From the NCBI GenBank assembly GCA_039707655.1, contig CM077664.1:200440195-200504194 (forward strand): a DNA stretch of 64,000 nucleotides, in the 5' to 3' direction. Source of the DNA: Elymus sibiricus. Its lineage: Eukaryota > Streptophyta > Magnoliopsida > Poales > Poaceae. The translations under genes were made by a program, and so were the position numbers. Under the pieces are notes generated by a model. That model saw nothing but the letters and a program-made list of their open reading frames with translations. It did no database searches and was not told the DNA's origin. This document shows positions 46,501 through 57,500 of this stretch, piece by piece; the first letter of the stretch is position 1; every line of letters begins with the position of its first letter.

Positions 46501-49224
46501 TAGTCGGCGCACTGAGACAAGCTATGGCGACGCGAGGCAGTCGGACGCGACTCGTCAGACACGGGCGCGGTGCAGAGCGCGTGGTTTGGCATACCACTGC
46601 CGTGCTCACCACGGGCATTGGTGTCTAGAGGCCACGCGAGCCTGGCGTTTCTTGTCCAGCACGTCGACCCTCGATCACTTAGTCCCCCTATGCCTCTGGT
46701 TCGACTAGATTCACTCTGACGTGGAGTGTAGCTTCAGCTACAGTTTCTGATAGAAAACTTGAGAGGGATCTAGATGAGAGGTGAGCTGGAGATGGAGCCA
46801 GTGGAGATGTCTGGGATGATCTATCTTGGAAGGACTATGAGCTGGCCAAGTTTGAGGAAATGTCATCAAGATTTGAATATAGTTCATGTACAAGTGTGGT
46901 TACTGGACCAGAAGAAAGATGAGCTTGTAACACTCATCTGGCTGATTTGCTGGAGCTGAAAATTGGTGTAGGAGGGTTATTTGGTGGATAGAAGATGTCA
47001 TAAAAATTTCAGCTCAATTGGATACCTCTAGAAGGCACTTCCTTCACAGAGGTTCCAATTGAACAGAAACTTGGCAGAATATTGCTGGTGAAAATTTGTA
47101 CTGGGCAGGATAATATTTTTGGATATTGTGGAAGGATAGGTTCCCTAGTATCTCAGGGAATTATTTGGGAATTTACTGAGTTGGGAAAATATGAGTTGCT
47201 TCACAAAGGACCAGTACTGTCCAGAAGACAAATTGAGTTTTCTAGACAAAGTTTTGTACTAGACCATGAAATGTTTTTGAATATTGAGGGAGTAGATGAT
47301 GACAAGAAGGTGTGGGATTAATTTGGGATTTTTCTGATCACCAGAACTATAGGTTGCTATGTAACCCATAGTGATGACAGATTTTCCCAAAGGAAGAAAA
47401 TGAATATTTGGGAAAGATGAAGAATTAGAATTTGATCCAGAAGGTGTGTGACAAGATTGTGGCAAGATGAGGAGGGCTTTGGATCAATGAGAGAAATTCA
47501 TAAGTCCAAAGTCAACTGAGAAGATTCAAAATCCATCCAAATTGCAAATAAAGCCAGAAAGATTTTGAAAAGAAAAAGTTGCCACAACCAGGGTGTCACA
47601 TTATACATGTGAATATGACATGCATTTCTGTATCTAGAATACACTGCATCTGTCTATCACACCATGTTCTTACATCAAAGTATTGCTGTTGTGTATCCTG
47701 CATCAATCACTTACGATGAGACACCTTTAACTTGGCAGTGTGATATTGGTTGCATCTTGCATTGATTTCAAGCTTGTACTGCTTCTAATTTTTCGAAATT
47801 CCACTTATGACGAGACACTTTTAACTTGGCAGAGTGATATTGGTTGCATCTTCCATATAGTGTCTAGCTAACATTGCTTCTAATTTCTTGAAAATCCTTC
47901 TGCTTAGTTGACACATCATAGGTGTGAATATGTCATGCAGTCCTATTTTCGTACATATTGCATCCTCGTATCATGTGTTTTCCTTACATCAAAGTATTGT
48001 TCGTCAGTCATTCATGCATGAATGAGTTCTGAAGAGCGAATTTTATTCCTTTTTCTTGTCGGTTTGACTTCACAATGCAAAATCAATACAGCGGAAGGAA
48101 ATTAGTAAGGCAGTGGATGATGGTGGTCCTTTCGAGCAACTGAAACAGAGGGTCTCTACAGATTCTACTCTGCCATCCTCCCAACAAGATTCGCAAGACA
48201 ACGTAGGGCTAGACAGTCAACATAGTTGTGTAGATGATGAACACATCTCCCCTACTCCACCATCACAGGTGCTTGCTCTAACCTGGCACTATTATATGTG
48301 GTTGCATGTTGCGTATGATGTCTAGTTTGTATTGCTTCTAATTTTGTTGATTTGCATCTGCTTAGTTTAGACATTATACTTGTGAATATGACACGTGTTT
48401 CTGTTTCTAGAACATACTAAATCTGTCTATCACACCATGTTCTTACATCAAAGTACTGTTGTGTATCCTGCAACAATCACTTACCATAAGACACATTTAA
48501 CCTGGGAGTGTGATATACGTTACATCTTGCATTGTCTTCTAGCTTGTATTGCTTCTAATTTGTTGAAATGGCACTTATGACGAGACACTTTTAAGAGTGA
48601 TATTGTCTGCATGTTCATATGGTGCATAGCTTTTATTTCTTCTATTTTGTTGAAATGTCTTCTGCTTAGTGTTTTTCATACATATTCCATCCTCCTATCA
48701 TAGGTGTGAATATGCAATGATGTCCTTTTTTCGTACATACTCCGTCCTCCTATCATGCGCTTGCCTTACATCAAAGTAGTCTTCGTCTGTATCATGCATC
48801 AATGAGTTATGCAGAGCCAATTTTATTCCTTTTCTTGTGGTTTTGACTTCGGAAGGCAATATCAAAAAAGAGGAAGGAAAAGAGTAAGTTAGGGGATGTT
48901 GGTGGTCCTCCGGACCAACGCAAACGGAGGCTCTCTAGATTTGCCACTGCTACTGCTACTGCTACTGCAGTTGAAGTTCCAAGTCTATATGATGACTCCA
49001 TCTCCCGTACTCCACCATCGCATGTGCTTGCTCTAACTTGACAGTGTGATAATTGGTTGCATGTTGCATATGGTGTATAGCTTGTATTTCTTCTAATTTG
49101 ATTAAATTGCACCTGCTGAGTTTATATGTTATACATGTGAATATGACATGCCTTTCTGTATCTAGAATACACTGCATCTATCTATCACACCATGTTCTTA
49201 CATAAAAGTACTGTTGTTGTGTAT
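40565..49224 (+). CDS. Gene or gene remnant built of repeated exon-intron cassettes
   Basis: Eight homologous exons lie in one orientation: 1 (40578 or 40592-40747), 2 (40967-41119), 3 (41697-41834), 4 (42414-42551), 5 (43143-43319), 6 (43908-44069), 7 (48092-48268), 8 (48856-49023). Exons 2-8 are 153, 138, 138, 177, 162, 177 and 168 bp: phase 0, multiples of three, no stops. Nearly all end PPSQ before a donor CAG|GTGCTTGC. Encoded text is basic, Ser/Gln-rich and probably disordered (KKRKE, QRKQ, ISPTPPSQ), with nuclear-localisation-like clusters. Introns are also homologous; exon ends are spaced 715-773 bp apart, counting 5-6 and 7-8 after removing the solo LTR. The first exons and 3' end are not identified, and no family was recognised. 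A TE-derived gene is possible. Confidence 0.55.
40592..40747 (+). CDS. Cassette exon 1
   Basis: Reads YSKKKIEQSL to HTPASQ, 52 codons from the acceptor GCACAG|TAT; an alternative acceptor TTTCAG at 40577 would lengthen it. It is the most divergent copy. Confidence 0.4.
40967..41119 (+). CDS. Cassette exon 2
   Basis: 51 codons between GAGACAG| and CAG|GTGCTTGC. Ends RISPAPPSQ. Shares DEDSQRSSIV with exon 1. Confidence 0.5.
41697..41834 (+). CDS. Cassette exon 3
   Basis: 46 codons from TTTACAAG|GCA; starts AKSKKR and ends LISPTPPSQ. Nearly identical to exon 4, indicating a recent duplication. Confidence 0.5.
42414..42551 (+). CDS. Cassette exon 4
   Basis: 46 codons; AKSKKRKEGDDGGP at the start and ISPTPPSQ at the end. 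Acceptor TTTACAAG, donor CAG|GTGCTTGC. Confidence 0.5.
43143..43319 (+). CDS. Cassette exon 5
   Basis: 59 codons from AATACAG|CGG; contains VDDGGPSEQLKQRVSTDST and ends HISPTPPSQ. Sister of exon 7. Confidence 0.5.
43908..44069 (+). CDS. Cassette exon 6
   Basis: 54 codons from CAAAAG|CCA; ISKKRKEKSKLGD, an (Ala-Thr)n run, and SISPTPPSQ. Sister of exon 8. The solo LTR sits about 110 bp downstream in its intron. Confidence 0.5.
44180..47600 (-). mobile_element. Solo LTR, Tekay/Del type, 3.4 kb
   Basis: Starts TGTCGCACCCCGGCTC and ends CAGGGTGTCACA, flanked by the 5-bp target duplication TTATA (44175-44179 and 47601-47605). No interior is present. It shares layout and several blocks (GAGTACT...TACTCGCAAG, CCGTGGA..CG.CTATT.GAATAGAT) with the LTR at 54502-58315. 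The paralogous intron after exon 8 shows the empty site (GTTATACATGTG). Orientation is inferred from that comparison. GC-rich ORFs at 45.7-46.6 kb are LTR sequence, not genes. Confidence 0.9.
48092..48268 (+). CDS. Cassette exon 7
   Basis: 59 codons from AATACAG|CGG to CAG|GTGCTTGC; close copy of exon 5. Confidence 0.5.
48856..49023 (+). CDS. Cassette exon 8
   Basis: 56 codons; close copy of exon 6 with one extra Ala-Thr pair. The donor side reads CAT|GTGCTTGC, so its last codon is His and the splice site is weakened. Confidence 0.45.
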
Positions 49225-50788
49225 TGCTACTTGTGAGCTGCGTTGGGATTTCCCCGAAGAGGAGGGGATGATGCAGTACAGTAGAGATAAGTATTTCCCT
49301 CAGTTATGAAACCAAGGTTATCAATCCAGTAGGAGAATCACGCAACAACTCATTAGCAGTACCTGCACACAAAACAACAAATCCTCGCACCCAACGCGAA
49401 CAAGGGGTTGTCAATCCCTTGGCAGTTAATTGCAAGATTAAATTGTATGGTGATAGATAGATAGATCGACCAAAAATACAAAATAAAATAAATAAAGCTA
49501 AAGTGCAGCAAGGTATTTTTAGGATTTTCAATATATGATTAAGATAGACCCGGGGGCCATAGTTTTCACTAGAGGCTTCTCTCTTGAAAATAGCATACGG
49601 TGGGTGAACAAATTACTGTTGGGCAATTGATAGAAAAGCAAATAATCATGACAATATCCAAGGCAATGATCATGTATATAGGCATCACGTCCGAGACAAG
49701 TAGACCGACTCCTGCCTGCATCTACTACTATTACTCCACACATCGACCGCTATCCAGCATGCATCTAGTGTATTAAGTCCATAAAGAATGGAGTAACGCC
49801 TTAAGCAAGATGACATGATGTAGACAAAGTAAACTCACACATGAATAAACCCCATCTTTTTACCCTTAATAGCAACGATACATACGTGTCATGTCCCTTT
49901 CTGTCACTGGGATTGAGCACCGCAAGATCGAACCCATTACAAAGCACCTCTCCCATTGCAAGATAAATCAATCTAGTTAGCCAAACCAAATCAATAGATC
50001 GGAGAGAAATATGAAGCTATAATAATCATGCATAAAAGAGTTCAGAGAAAACTCAAATAATATTCATGGATAATCTGATCATAAACTCACAATTCATCGG
50101 ATCCCAACAAACACACCGCAAAAAGTGATTACATCGGATAGAACTCCACGAACATCGAGGAGAAAATTGTATTGAAGATCAAAAGGAGAGAAGAAGCCAT
50201 CTAGCTACTAACTATGGACCCGACGGTCTGTGGTAAACTACTCACGCATCATCGGAAGGGCAGCAAGGATGATGTAGAACCCCTCCGTGATCGATTCCCC
50301 CTCCGGCGGAGTACCGGAAAAGGCCTCCAGATGTGATCTCTCGAGAACAGGAACTTGCGGCGGCGGAAAAAGTATTTTGTGGACTCCCCTGTTGGTTTCC
50401 CGATTTTAGAGAATTTATAGAGGTGGAATTAGGTCAAACGGAGCACAGGTGGGCCCACGAGGCACCAGGGCGCGCCACCCCCACTAGGGCGCGCCCTGGA
50501 GGCTCGTGGCCACCTCCTTTGTCTTCTGGCCCTCTCCCGAAGCTTCTAGTGTCTCTTATGTCCAGAAAAAAATCTCCAAAAAGTTTTGTGGCATTTGGAG
50601 TTCGTTTGGTACTGATATCCTGGAAAACCAAAAACAGGCAAAAAACAGCAACTGGCACTGGGCACTAAGTTAATAGGTTAGTCCCAAAAAATGATATATA
50701 ATTCCTGTAAATGCATATAAAAACATCCAAGATTGATACTATAATAGCATGAACAATCAAAAATTATAGATACGTTGGAGACGTATCA
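49225..50788 (-). repeat. LTR (3' LTR of the second Athila-type element)
   Basis: Plus strand TGCTACTTGTGAGCTGCG to GGAGACGTATCA, 1564 bp. A minus-strand TATA box is at 50420-50412. Homologous to the LTRs at 11592 and 18352 but a distinct subfamily (GTGAGCTGCG instead of GTAGTCTGCG). Confidence 0.9.
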
Positions 50789-53264
50789 AGCATCCCTAAG
50801 CTTAATTCCTGCTCGTCCTCGAGTAGGTAAATGATAAAAACAGAATTTTTGATGTGGAATGCTACCTATCATATTCATCATATACTCTTTTCTTTGTAGC
50901 ATGGACATTTGGACTTGAATGATTCAAAGCAATAGCCTATAGTTTGACATGAAGACATAAATACTCAAGCATACTAACAAGCAACCATGTCTTTCAAAAT
51001 ATCAATGCTAAAGAAAGTTATCCCTAGCCCATTATGCTCAATCTTTGATCCATTCATGAAACACACTCAATATTAGCTACACACAATGCACAAGTATGAC
51101 AATAGTGCTCTCTAGTTGGTGCTTTGTAAGAGAAGATGGAGACTCAAAGTAAAAATAAAAATTGCATAAAAGTAAATAGATAGGCCCTTCGCAGAGGGAA
51201 GCAGAGATTTGCAAATGTGCCAGAGCTCAAAGCATAAATTAGAGAGATAAAATTATTTTGAGAGGCATGCTTTTCCTGTCAACGAAAACGACCAAGAATT
51301 CCCAATATTTTCCATGCTAGACACATCATAGGCGGTTCCCAAGCAGAAAATAAAGTTTATTTCCTTTCCACCATTCTTTCACAATCCATGGCTAGCCGTA
51401 TCCACGGGTGCCCTCCATACCAACACTTTCCAAGGAATTTATTATTATCATCATATTAAAAAAAATTCATTTCATTTCGGGACTGGGCATCCCTATTACC
51501 TGCCACTCTCTCGTGAAATGACAAGTGAATAAACACTCATCGTGAGAATAACACACCTAGCATGGAAAATATTGGCCACCCCCTGCCACTTCATGAGCGG
51601 TACGGGAACACAAAATGGATAATTATTTTGAAAATTTTATAGTTGGCACATGCAAATTTACTTGGAATGGCATGGAAATACCGCATATAGGTAGGTATGG
51701 TGGACTCTTTTGGCACAACTTGGGTTTAAGGAGTTTGGATACACAAGCAGCATTCCCGCTTAGTACAAATGAAGGCTAGCAAATAGATTGAGAAGCAACC
51801 AACCAAAAAGTGAAAACGGTCATAAACATGCATTGAACATAACTAACACTGAATAATGCACCATAAGTAGGATATAATTTCGTTGCATAACTATTGACTT
51901 TATGTGCATGCATAGGGAATCACAAACCTTAACACCAATATTCTTACTAAATCACAATTACTCACTAATATGACTCACATATTATTGTCTCCATATCGCA
52001 AAACTATTGCTAGGAATCAAACTTATCATATCCAATGATCTTTCATGAAAGTTTTTATTATATCCCTCTTGAATATTCATCACTTTGGGACCAAATTCAT
52101 ATCTTGTGCAAATTACCATTATTATTATCAACTCTCAAAAAGATATAAGTGAAGCATGAGAGTGCAAATATTTCTTCAGAATTTTAATCTTATCAACTCT
52201 CAAAAATAATATAAGTGAAGCATGAGAGTTCAAATATTTCTTCAAAATATAGCCACCGCCGTGCTCAAAAAGATTTAAGTGAAGCACTAGAGCAACTGCC
52301 TAACTCAAAAAATTTAAGTGAAGCACATAGAGTATTCTAACAAATCATGATTAACGTGTGGCTCTCTCAAATAAGTGTGTCCAGCAAAGATGATTGTGAC
52401 AAACTAAAAAGCAAACAAAGCAAAGACTCATATAATACACGATGCTCCAAGTAAAAGACATATCATGTGATGAATAAAAATATAGCTCCAAGTAAAATTA
52501 CCGATAGTTGGTAGAAGAAAGAGGGGATGCCTTCCGGGGCATCCCCAAGCTTAGATGCTTGAGTCTTCCTTTAATATTACCTTGGGGTGCCTTGGGCATC
52601 CCCAAGCTTAGGCTCTTGCCACTCCTTATTCCTTCATCTATCGTGATCTCACCCCAAACTTGAAAACTTCAATCACACAAAACTCAACAAAACCTTCGTG
52701 AGATCCGTTAGTATAAAAAATAAATCCTTAACTCTAAATACTGTAGTAAATTGATTCATATTTAGTATTGGCATAATGCTACTGTACTCCAACTTCTTCA
52801 TGACTCATACCCCCCGATACGATCCATAGATTCATCGAAATAAGCAAACTATGCAACAAAAACAGAATCTGTCTAAAACAGAACAGTCTGTAAAGATCTA
52901 TTTAAGAGGTATACTTCTGTAACTCCAAAAATTCTGAAAAAATAGGACAACGTAGGAAATTCATATACCAATACTGTGTAAAAATTGCAGATTTTTATGA
53001 CACACCAGTACAGAATTAAAATTCCAGCACTGGATGCAAAACTTTCTGTTTTCCAAACAGCATCAATTATACTATCTTCCAAATCATCCCAAAGGCATTA
53101 CTTAGCACAAACACTAATTAAAGCATAAAAAACAATCATAACAGTACTTTAATTGTGCAAACACACAAGAACAGAAATGAAAAGAAAAAATTTATTTTAT
53201 TCATTGGGTTGCCTCTCAACAAGCGCTATTGTTTTATGCCCCTAGCTAGGCATAATGCATAGTT
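50789..53264 (-). other. Non-coding 3' interior of the second Athila-type element
   Basis: Starts AGCATCCCTAAGCTTAATTC at the LTR. It contains ATATAAGTGAAGCATGAGAG repeats (52140-52330) and the twin hairpins at 52530-52617. No ORF. Confidence 0.7.
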
Positions 53265-53966
53265 TCAAGTATTGTCATCTTTCTTATTCTTATCCAAAGA
53301 TGTACTTTCATCAGGAGTTTTTTCAAAGGTAATATGAAACACATCATCCATGGAAATTTTAGCATTAGCAAGTTGTCCATCTGCAAATCCCTCTTGATTT
53401 TCAGCTACAATCCAAGAGTATTGTCTATTAACACTATTGAAAACTTGTTGGATTATATTCAAAGGGGGAACTTCCTTTTTAGTATTCTCATCAAAGATGT
53501 GGTCATTATGGAACAAATACTTCAACAAGTAATCACTATTATAAAGGATCTCATCTATTACCGGTTTTTCACGGTTCATACCATAAAAATCAAAGATCTC
53601 CCTAGCTTCTCGCACTATGTGATCAAATTCATTCATGAGGACAAGGGTAGCTATTTTCTTAGCTCTAGGATTTTTTATAACTGGTAACTCATAAAACAAT
53701 CTTTGCAAAGTAGGATGGGTGCGAATAAATCTTCTTTCAAGTTTAAGAACAAGTGCGGAAATGGCTTCAGCATAATTTTTGGTTTCTTTAAGTATAGGAG
53801 CATCATCACAAGCTAAGGTCCCAATGCAATTAAAGAATTCTTGGATGACACTTTTTCCTATAACATTCCCATGTCCCAACACAAAAGTTTTAGCATCAAG
53901 ATTGGTAGAACTTCCAATTATAGGAGTTCTACCATCATCAGTTTCTGCCATGCCAACATCACTCAT
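53265..53966 (-). CDS. ORF of unknown function in the non-autonomous Athila-type element
   Basis: 233 residues from MSDVGMAETDD, a start that matches the position of MSQEN in the first element's gag; the frame is open 20 codons further upstream. No gag zinc knuckle, protease or RT motif was found. It is acidic/basic mixed with a helical middle (YAEAISALVLKLERRF, MNEFDHIVREAREIFDF). Its last residues, KDDNT plus stop, match the end of the protease ORF at 16075, so the coding region was replaced between conserved ends. Such substitutions are typical of non-autonomous partners that depend on an autonomous relative. Confidence 0.6.
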   Translation of the reverse strand: MSDVGMAETDDGRTPIIGSSTNLDAKTFVLGHGNVIGKSVIQEFFNCIGTLACDDAPILKETKNYAEAISALVLKLERRFIRTHPTLQRLFYELPVIKNPRAKKIATLVLMNEFDHIVREAREIFDFYGMNREKPVIDEILYNSDYLLKYLFHNDHIFDENTKKEVPPLNIIQQVFNSVNRQYSWIVAENQEGFADGQLANAKISMDDVFHITFEKTPDESTSLDKNKKDDNT

Positions 53967-54133
53967 GATAACAATTTCAAGCAAGCGAGAAAAAGGCAAA
54001 CGGAAAATATTTTTGTATTTTTGCAAAACTTTTTAGAAGTGGGGGAGATGAAAATGAGAGGCAAAGGCAAATAAAATAAATGCAAGGAGATGAAAATTTT
54101 ATGCGTAGGTACTTGATAGATGGTGATGATGTC

Positions 54134-54151
54134 TCCCCGGCAACGGCGCCA
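54134..54151 (-). other. Primer-binding site, tRNA-Asp type
   Basis: Plus strand TCCCCGGCAACGGCGCCA, ending CCA as in a tRNA 3' end, 11 bp from the LTR start at 54163. Perfect compared with the first element. Confidence 0.8.
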
Positions 54152-54162
54152 GAAATTCTTCC

Positions 54163-54501
54163 TGCTACTTGTGAGCTGCGTTGGGATTTCCCCGAAGAGG
54201 AGGGGATGATGCAGTATAGTAGAGATAAGTATTTCCCTCAGTTATGAAACCAAGGTTATCAATCTAGTAGGAGAATCACACAACAACTCGTTAGCAGTAC
54301 CTGCACACAAAACAACAAATCCTCGCACCCAACGCGAACAAGGGGTTGTCAATCCCTTGGCGGTTAATTGCAAGATTAAATTGTATGGTGATAGATAGAT
54401 AGATCGAACAAAAATACAAAATAAAATAAATAAAGCAAAAGTGGAGCAAGGTATTTTTAGGATTTTCAATATATGATTAAGATAGACCTAGGGGCCATAG
54501 T
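54163..54501 (-). repeat. 5' LTR fragment of the second Athila-type element
   Basis: Matches 49225-49563 closely, then breaks at CCATAGT where the Tekay LTR begins. The rest should lie right of the window. Confidence 0.9.
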
Positions 54502-57500
54502 TGTGACGCCCTCTGCTCGACCGTGCACTAATCATACACGCAAACGTGCACGCTCAAGAACAGAGACGCACGGGAAGATATCACAACACAACTCTAAATT
54601 CAAAGTTAAACATAAATCATCATATTACAAACCACGGGTCACGAGGACCCGAATACATAAGTCATACACACAAATAATATCTGGGTACAGACATAGTTAG
54701 TCAAGTTTGCCTTAAGAAGGCTAGCACAAACAGCGACACTGATCGAAAAGGCGAAGGCCTCCGGCCTAGGGCCTCCAAACTACTCCTGGTCGGCTGGCTC
54801 AACCCAGTAGTACGTGCCTCTGGGGCTCTCCTGGTAGTAGTCTCCTGCGGTGGCGTCTGGCACCTGGACTCCATCGTCTGATTTTAACAAGCGGGTATGG
54901 GGAAAAAAGATAGCAAAGCAACCGTGAGTACTCATCCAAAGTACTCGCAAGACTGACATCAGAACTATGCTAGTTATGCATTGTTATCAAAGGAAGGGGC
55001 TGTATCTGTGGACTATACTGCAGAAATGCCAGAATAGAGGGGAGAGGCCTAGCCTATCGAAGACTAGCATCTTGAAGCAGTTCTTGCAGCATCAGAAGAG
55101 AATAGAGCAAGATAATATATATCAAACATAGTTTAGTCAAGCCCTGAGATCCTTCCTCGACTACCCTGCGAGAAAGTGATCCCGAGAGCAATAGTAACAG
55201 TTTAATATTGTGACAGTAACCATTTGTAGTTGTAGCAGATCAGGATACAACTCCGAGCGTCCTGTTACCGTGGACACGGCTATTGGAATAGATAACTTCC
55301 CTGCAGGGGTGCACTACTGTTACCCAACACGCTCGATCACATCTGGCCGGACACACTTGCTGGGTAATGCCCGGCCTCGGGAGATCGACACGACGCGGTC
55401 CTACCTAGGCTCAGCAGAGAGGTCAGCACGCCGGTCTAAATCCTAAGCACAAAGGGGTCTTGGGCCATCACCCTTCGCACTCCTGCACGTTGCGAGACTG
55501 GCCGGGGCCCAAGCGCGACACTGTATACACAGTGACGTAACCAGCTCACCCCAACAATCAGCCCGCATCTCTGAGCTGTGACGTCTGAAGAGCTTTCGGC
55601 TGATACTACGACATAGAGGGTCCCATAACCATTATCCCACGTGGTGGTAGTGCGTATAGGGCCAACGACCCACTCAGATCAAATACCCAAATCCGTTAAG
55701 CATGTTTGGTAACTTGCAGAGATGAACAGGGTTCCTGTCACTCCGACTTGGTAACTCATGTCGCGCGGGTGCTCTTGGAGCCGACCCATCTTTAATGTAA
55801 TTCTCTCGCGGGCACCCTTGGGGCCAGCCCGACTTTAACAGTTTAAGTATTGCAATAAGTAAGCATTTCCGTGATCCTCACCCAGAGTGATCACGGCCCG
55901 ATAACAAGAATGGCATACGGACAGGGGCGAAGGGCCACAGATGAATCAATGGCATAGCTAACTAAGCATCATGGGACAACAGGTAGGTATAACAGCAGGC
56001 GACAAAATCAGGCTATGCATCAGAATAGGAGCTATCGGAAACAGTAGCAGGGGCAATTCTAATGCTGGCATAAGGGAGAAGGAATGGGCGATGTCTTATG
56101 ATCAAGGGGGTTTTGCTTGCCTGGAAGCTCTGCTGAAGGGGTTTGGTCGTCGGCGACGTCGTCGTACACTGCAGTGTCGTCGGCAGTCTCGAGGGCTATC
56201 GGGAGAGAAGGAGGGGGAAGAAACAATAAATACACGACAATAATGCAACAGGGATGCATGACATGCCTAAATGTTATGCAGAGGTGATATATTGCCTAAC
56301 TAATTGCTTTAGTTAATTTAGGAATTTATTTGGATTTATTTAATTAAAGTTATGCACTATTCATTTATCAAATACGGGCAAAAAGTCCCATGTTCAGTAT
56401 GTAAGAGGGGTGTGGCAGGTATGTGGGTAGGATATTCGGATTCTTCATATTTTTCTGATCATTTTTCATATATAAATTATTTTCATCCGAGTTACGGTTT
56501 AATTTATATGATTTTTCAAAGTTTTAATCATTTTCTGGAATTTCTGGATTTATTTAAATTATTTAATTTCAAATTATCCGAAACAGTAAATGGTGACGTC
56601 AGCATGATGTCATTCTGACGTCAGCAGTCAACTATGGCTGACCAGAGTCAAACCTGACCAGTGGGTCCCACTGGTGAGTGACATAGAACTAATTAGGATT
56701 AAAACGAAACTAATCCGAGTTAATTAGCGGGTGGACCCCACATGTCAGTGACTAATTAACTAACTGATTTAATTAACGGATTAATTAATGTTTTATTTAT
56801 TTTAAAAATGTTTTAAATTGTGCGGGGCCCGCCTGTCAGTGACCGTAGCTGGTCCAGTCAGCAGGTGGACCGGGTCAACGGGTCAGCGGGGCCCAGTGGC
56901 AGCGGCACAGCGGTGGGGCCCGTGGCAGCCACGTCGGCGCCGAGTCAGCACCGGCCACCGGAGTGCGTCGGCGAGCCCGAGCGCGGCGATTAACTCCGGC
57001 GAGCTCGGATTTTTCCTACGGTGCATCTTTTCGCGCGGGGTTTGGCTCTCTGGATCGGCCACTCCACGCCGCGTCCATTGGCGGTGGTCTCGCCGGCTGG
57101 GGTGGCCGGAATCGGTGTCAGCGACGACGGCGGACGGCGGCATCTTCGGGTGGAGGTCGGAATCGACGAGGCAGCGCGCAGGTGAGCAAATGCAGTGGCT
57201 AGGGAGGATCTACGCGGCGCGGCGAGGCTAACCGGCACAGCCGCGTGACCAAATGGTCACCGGAAGCTCGCCGACGACGAGCTCTGTGGCGGAGGGCTCG
57301 GTTACGTTTTGGGGCGGCGTTTACGGGCGGCTAACGGCGACGAGAGAGAGCGAGGAGGCTCACGGTGAGCCTGTAGAGGAGCAGAGCGGGCTCGGGGAGG
57401 GCTCGACGGCGACGTAATCGATGGCGAGGCGGCGGCGGCCGTAGGATGAAGATGGAGTCAGGGAGGTCGCTGCGGTGGCTCCCGCCTCGGTTCGTTGGCG

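Larger units (their letters stand above)
49225..54501 (-). mobile_element. Non-autonomous Athila-lineage element, 5' LTR truncated by a nested insertion
   Basis: 3' LTR 50788-49225, interior 54162-50789, 5' LTR beginning at 54163 and cut at 54501 by the Tekay element. It sits in the cassette array after GTTGTTGTGTAT (likely target TGTAT, 49220-49224); the other array copies continue CCTGCATC. The interior has a different ORF from the first Athila-type element but the same 3' interior, PBS and hairpins. No RT, RH or INT. Confidence 0.85.

Noticed and set aside
45717..46628. GC-rich overlapping ORFs on both strands
   Set aside because: They lie inside the solo LTR, whose boundaries and target duplication are clear.
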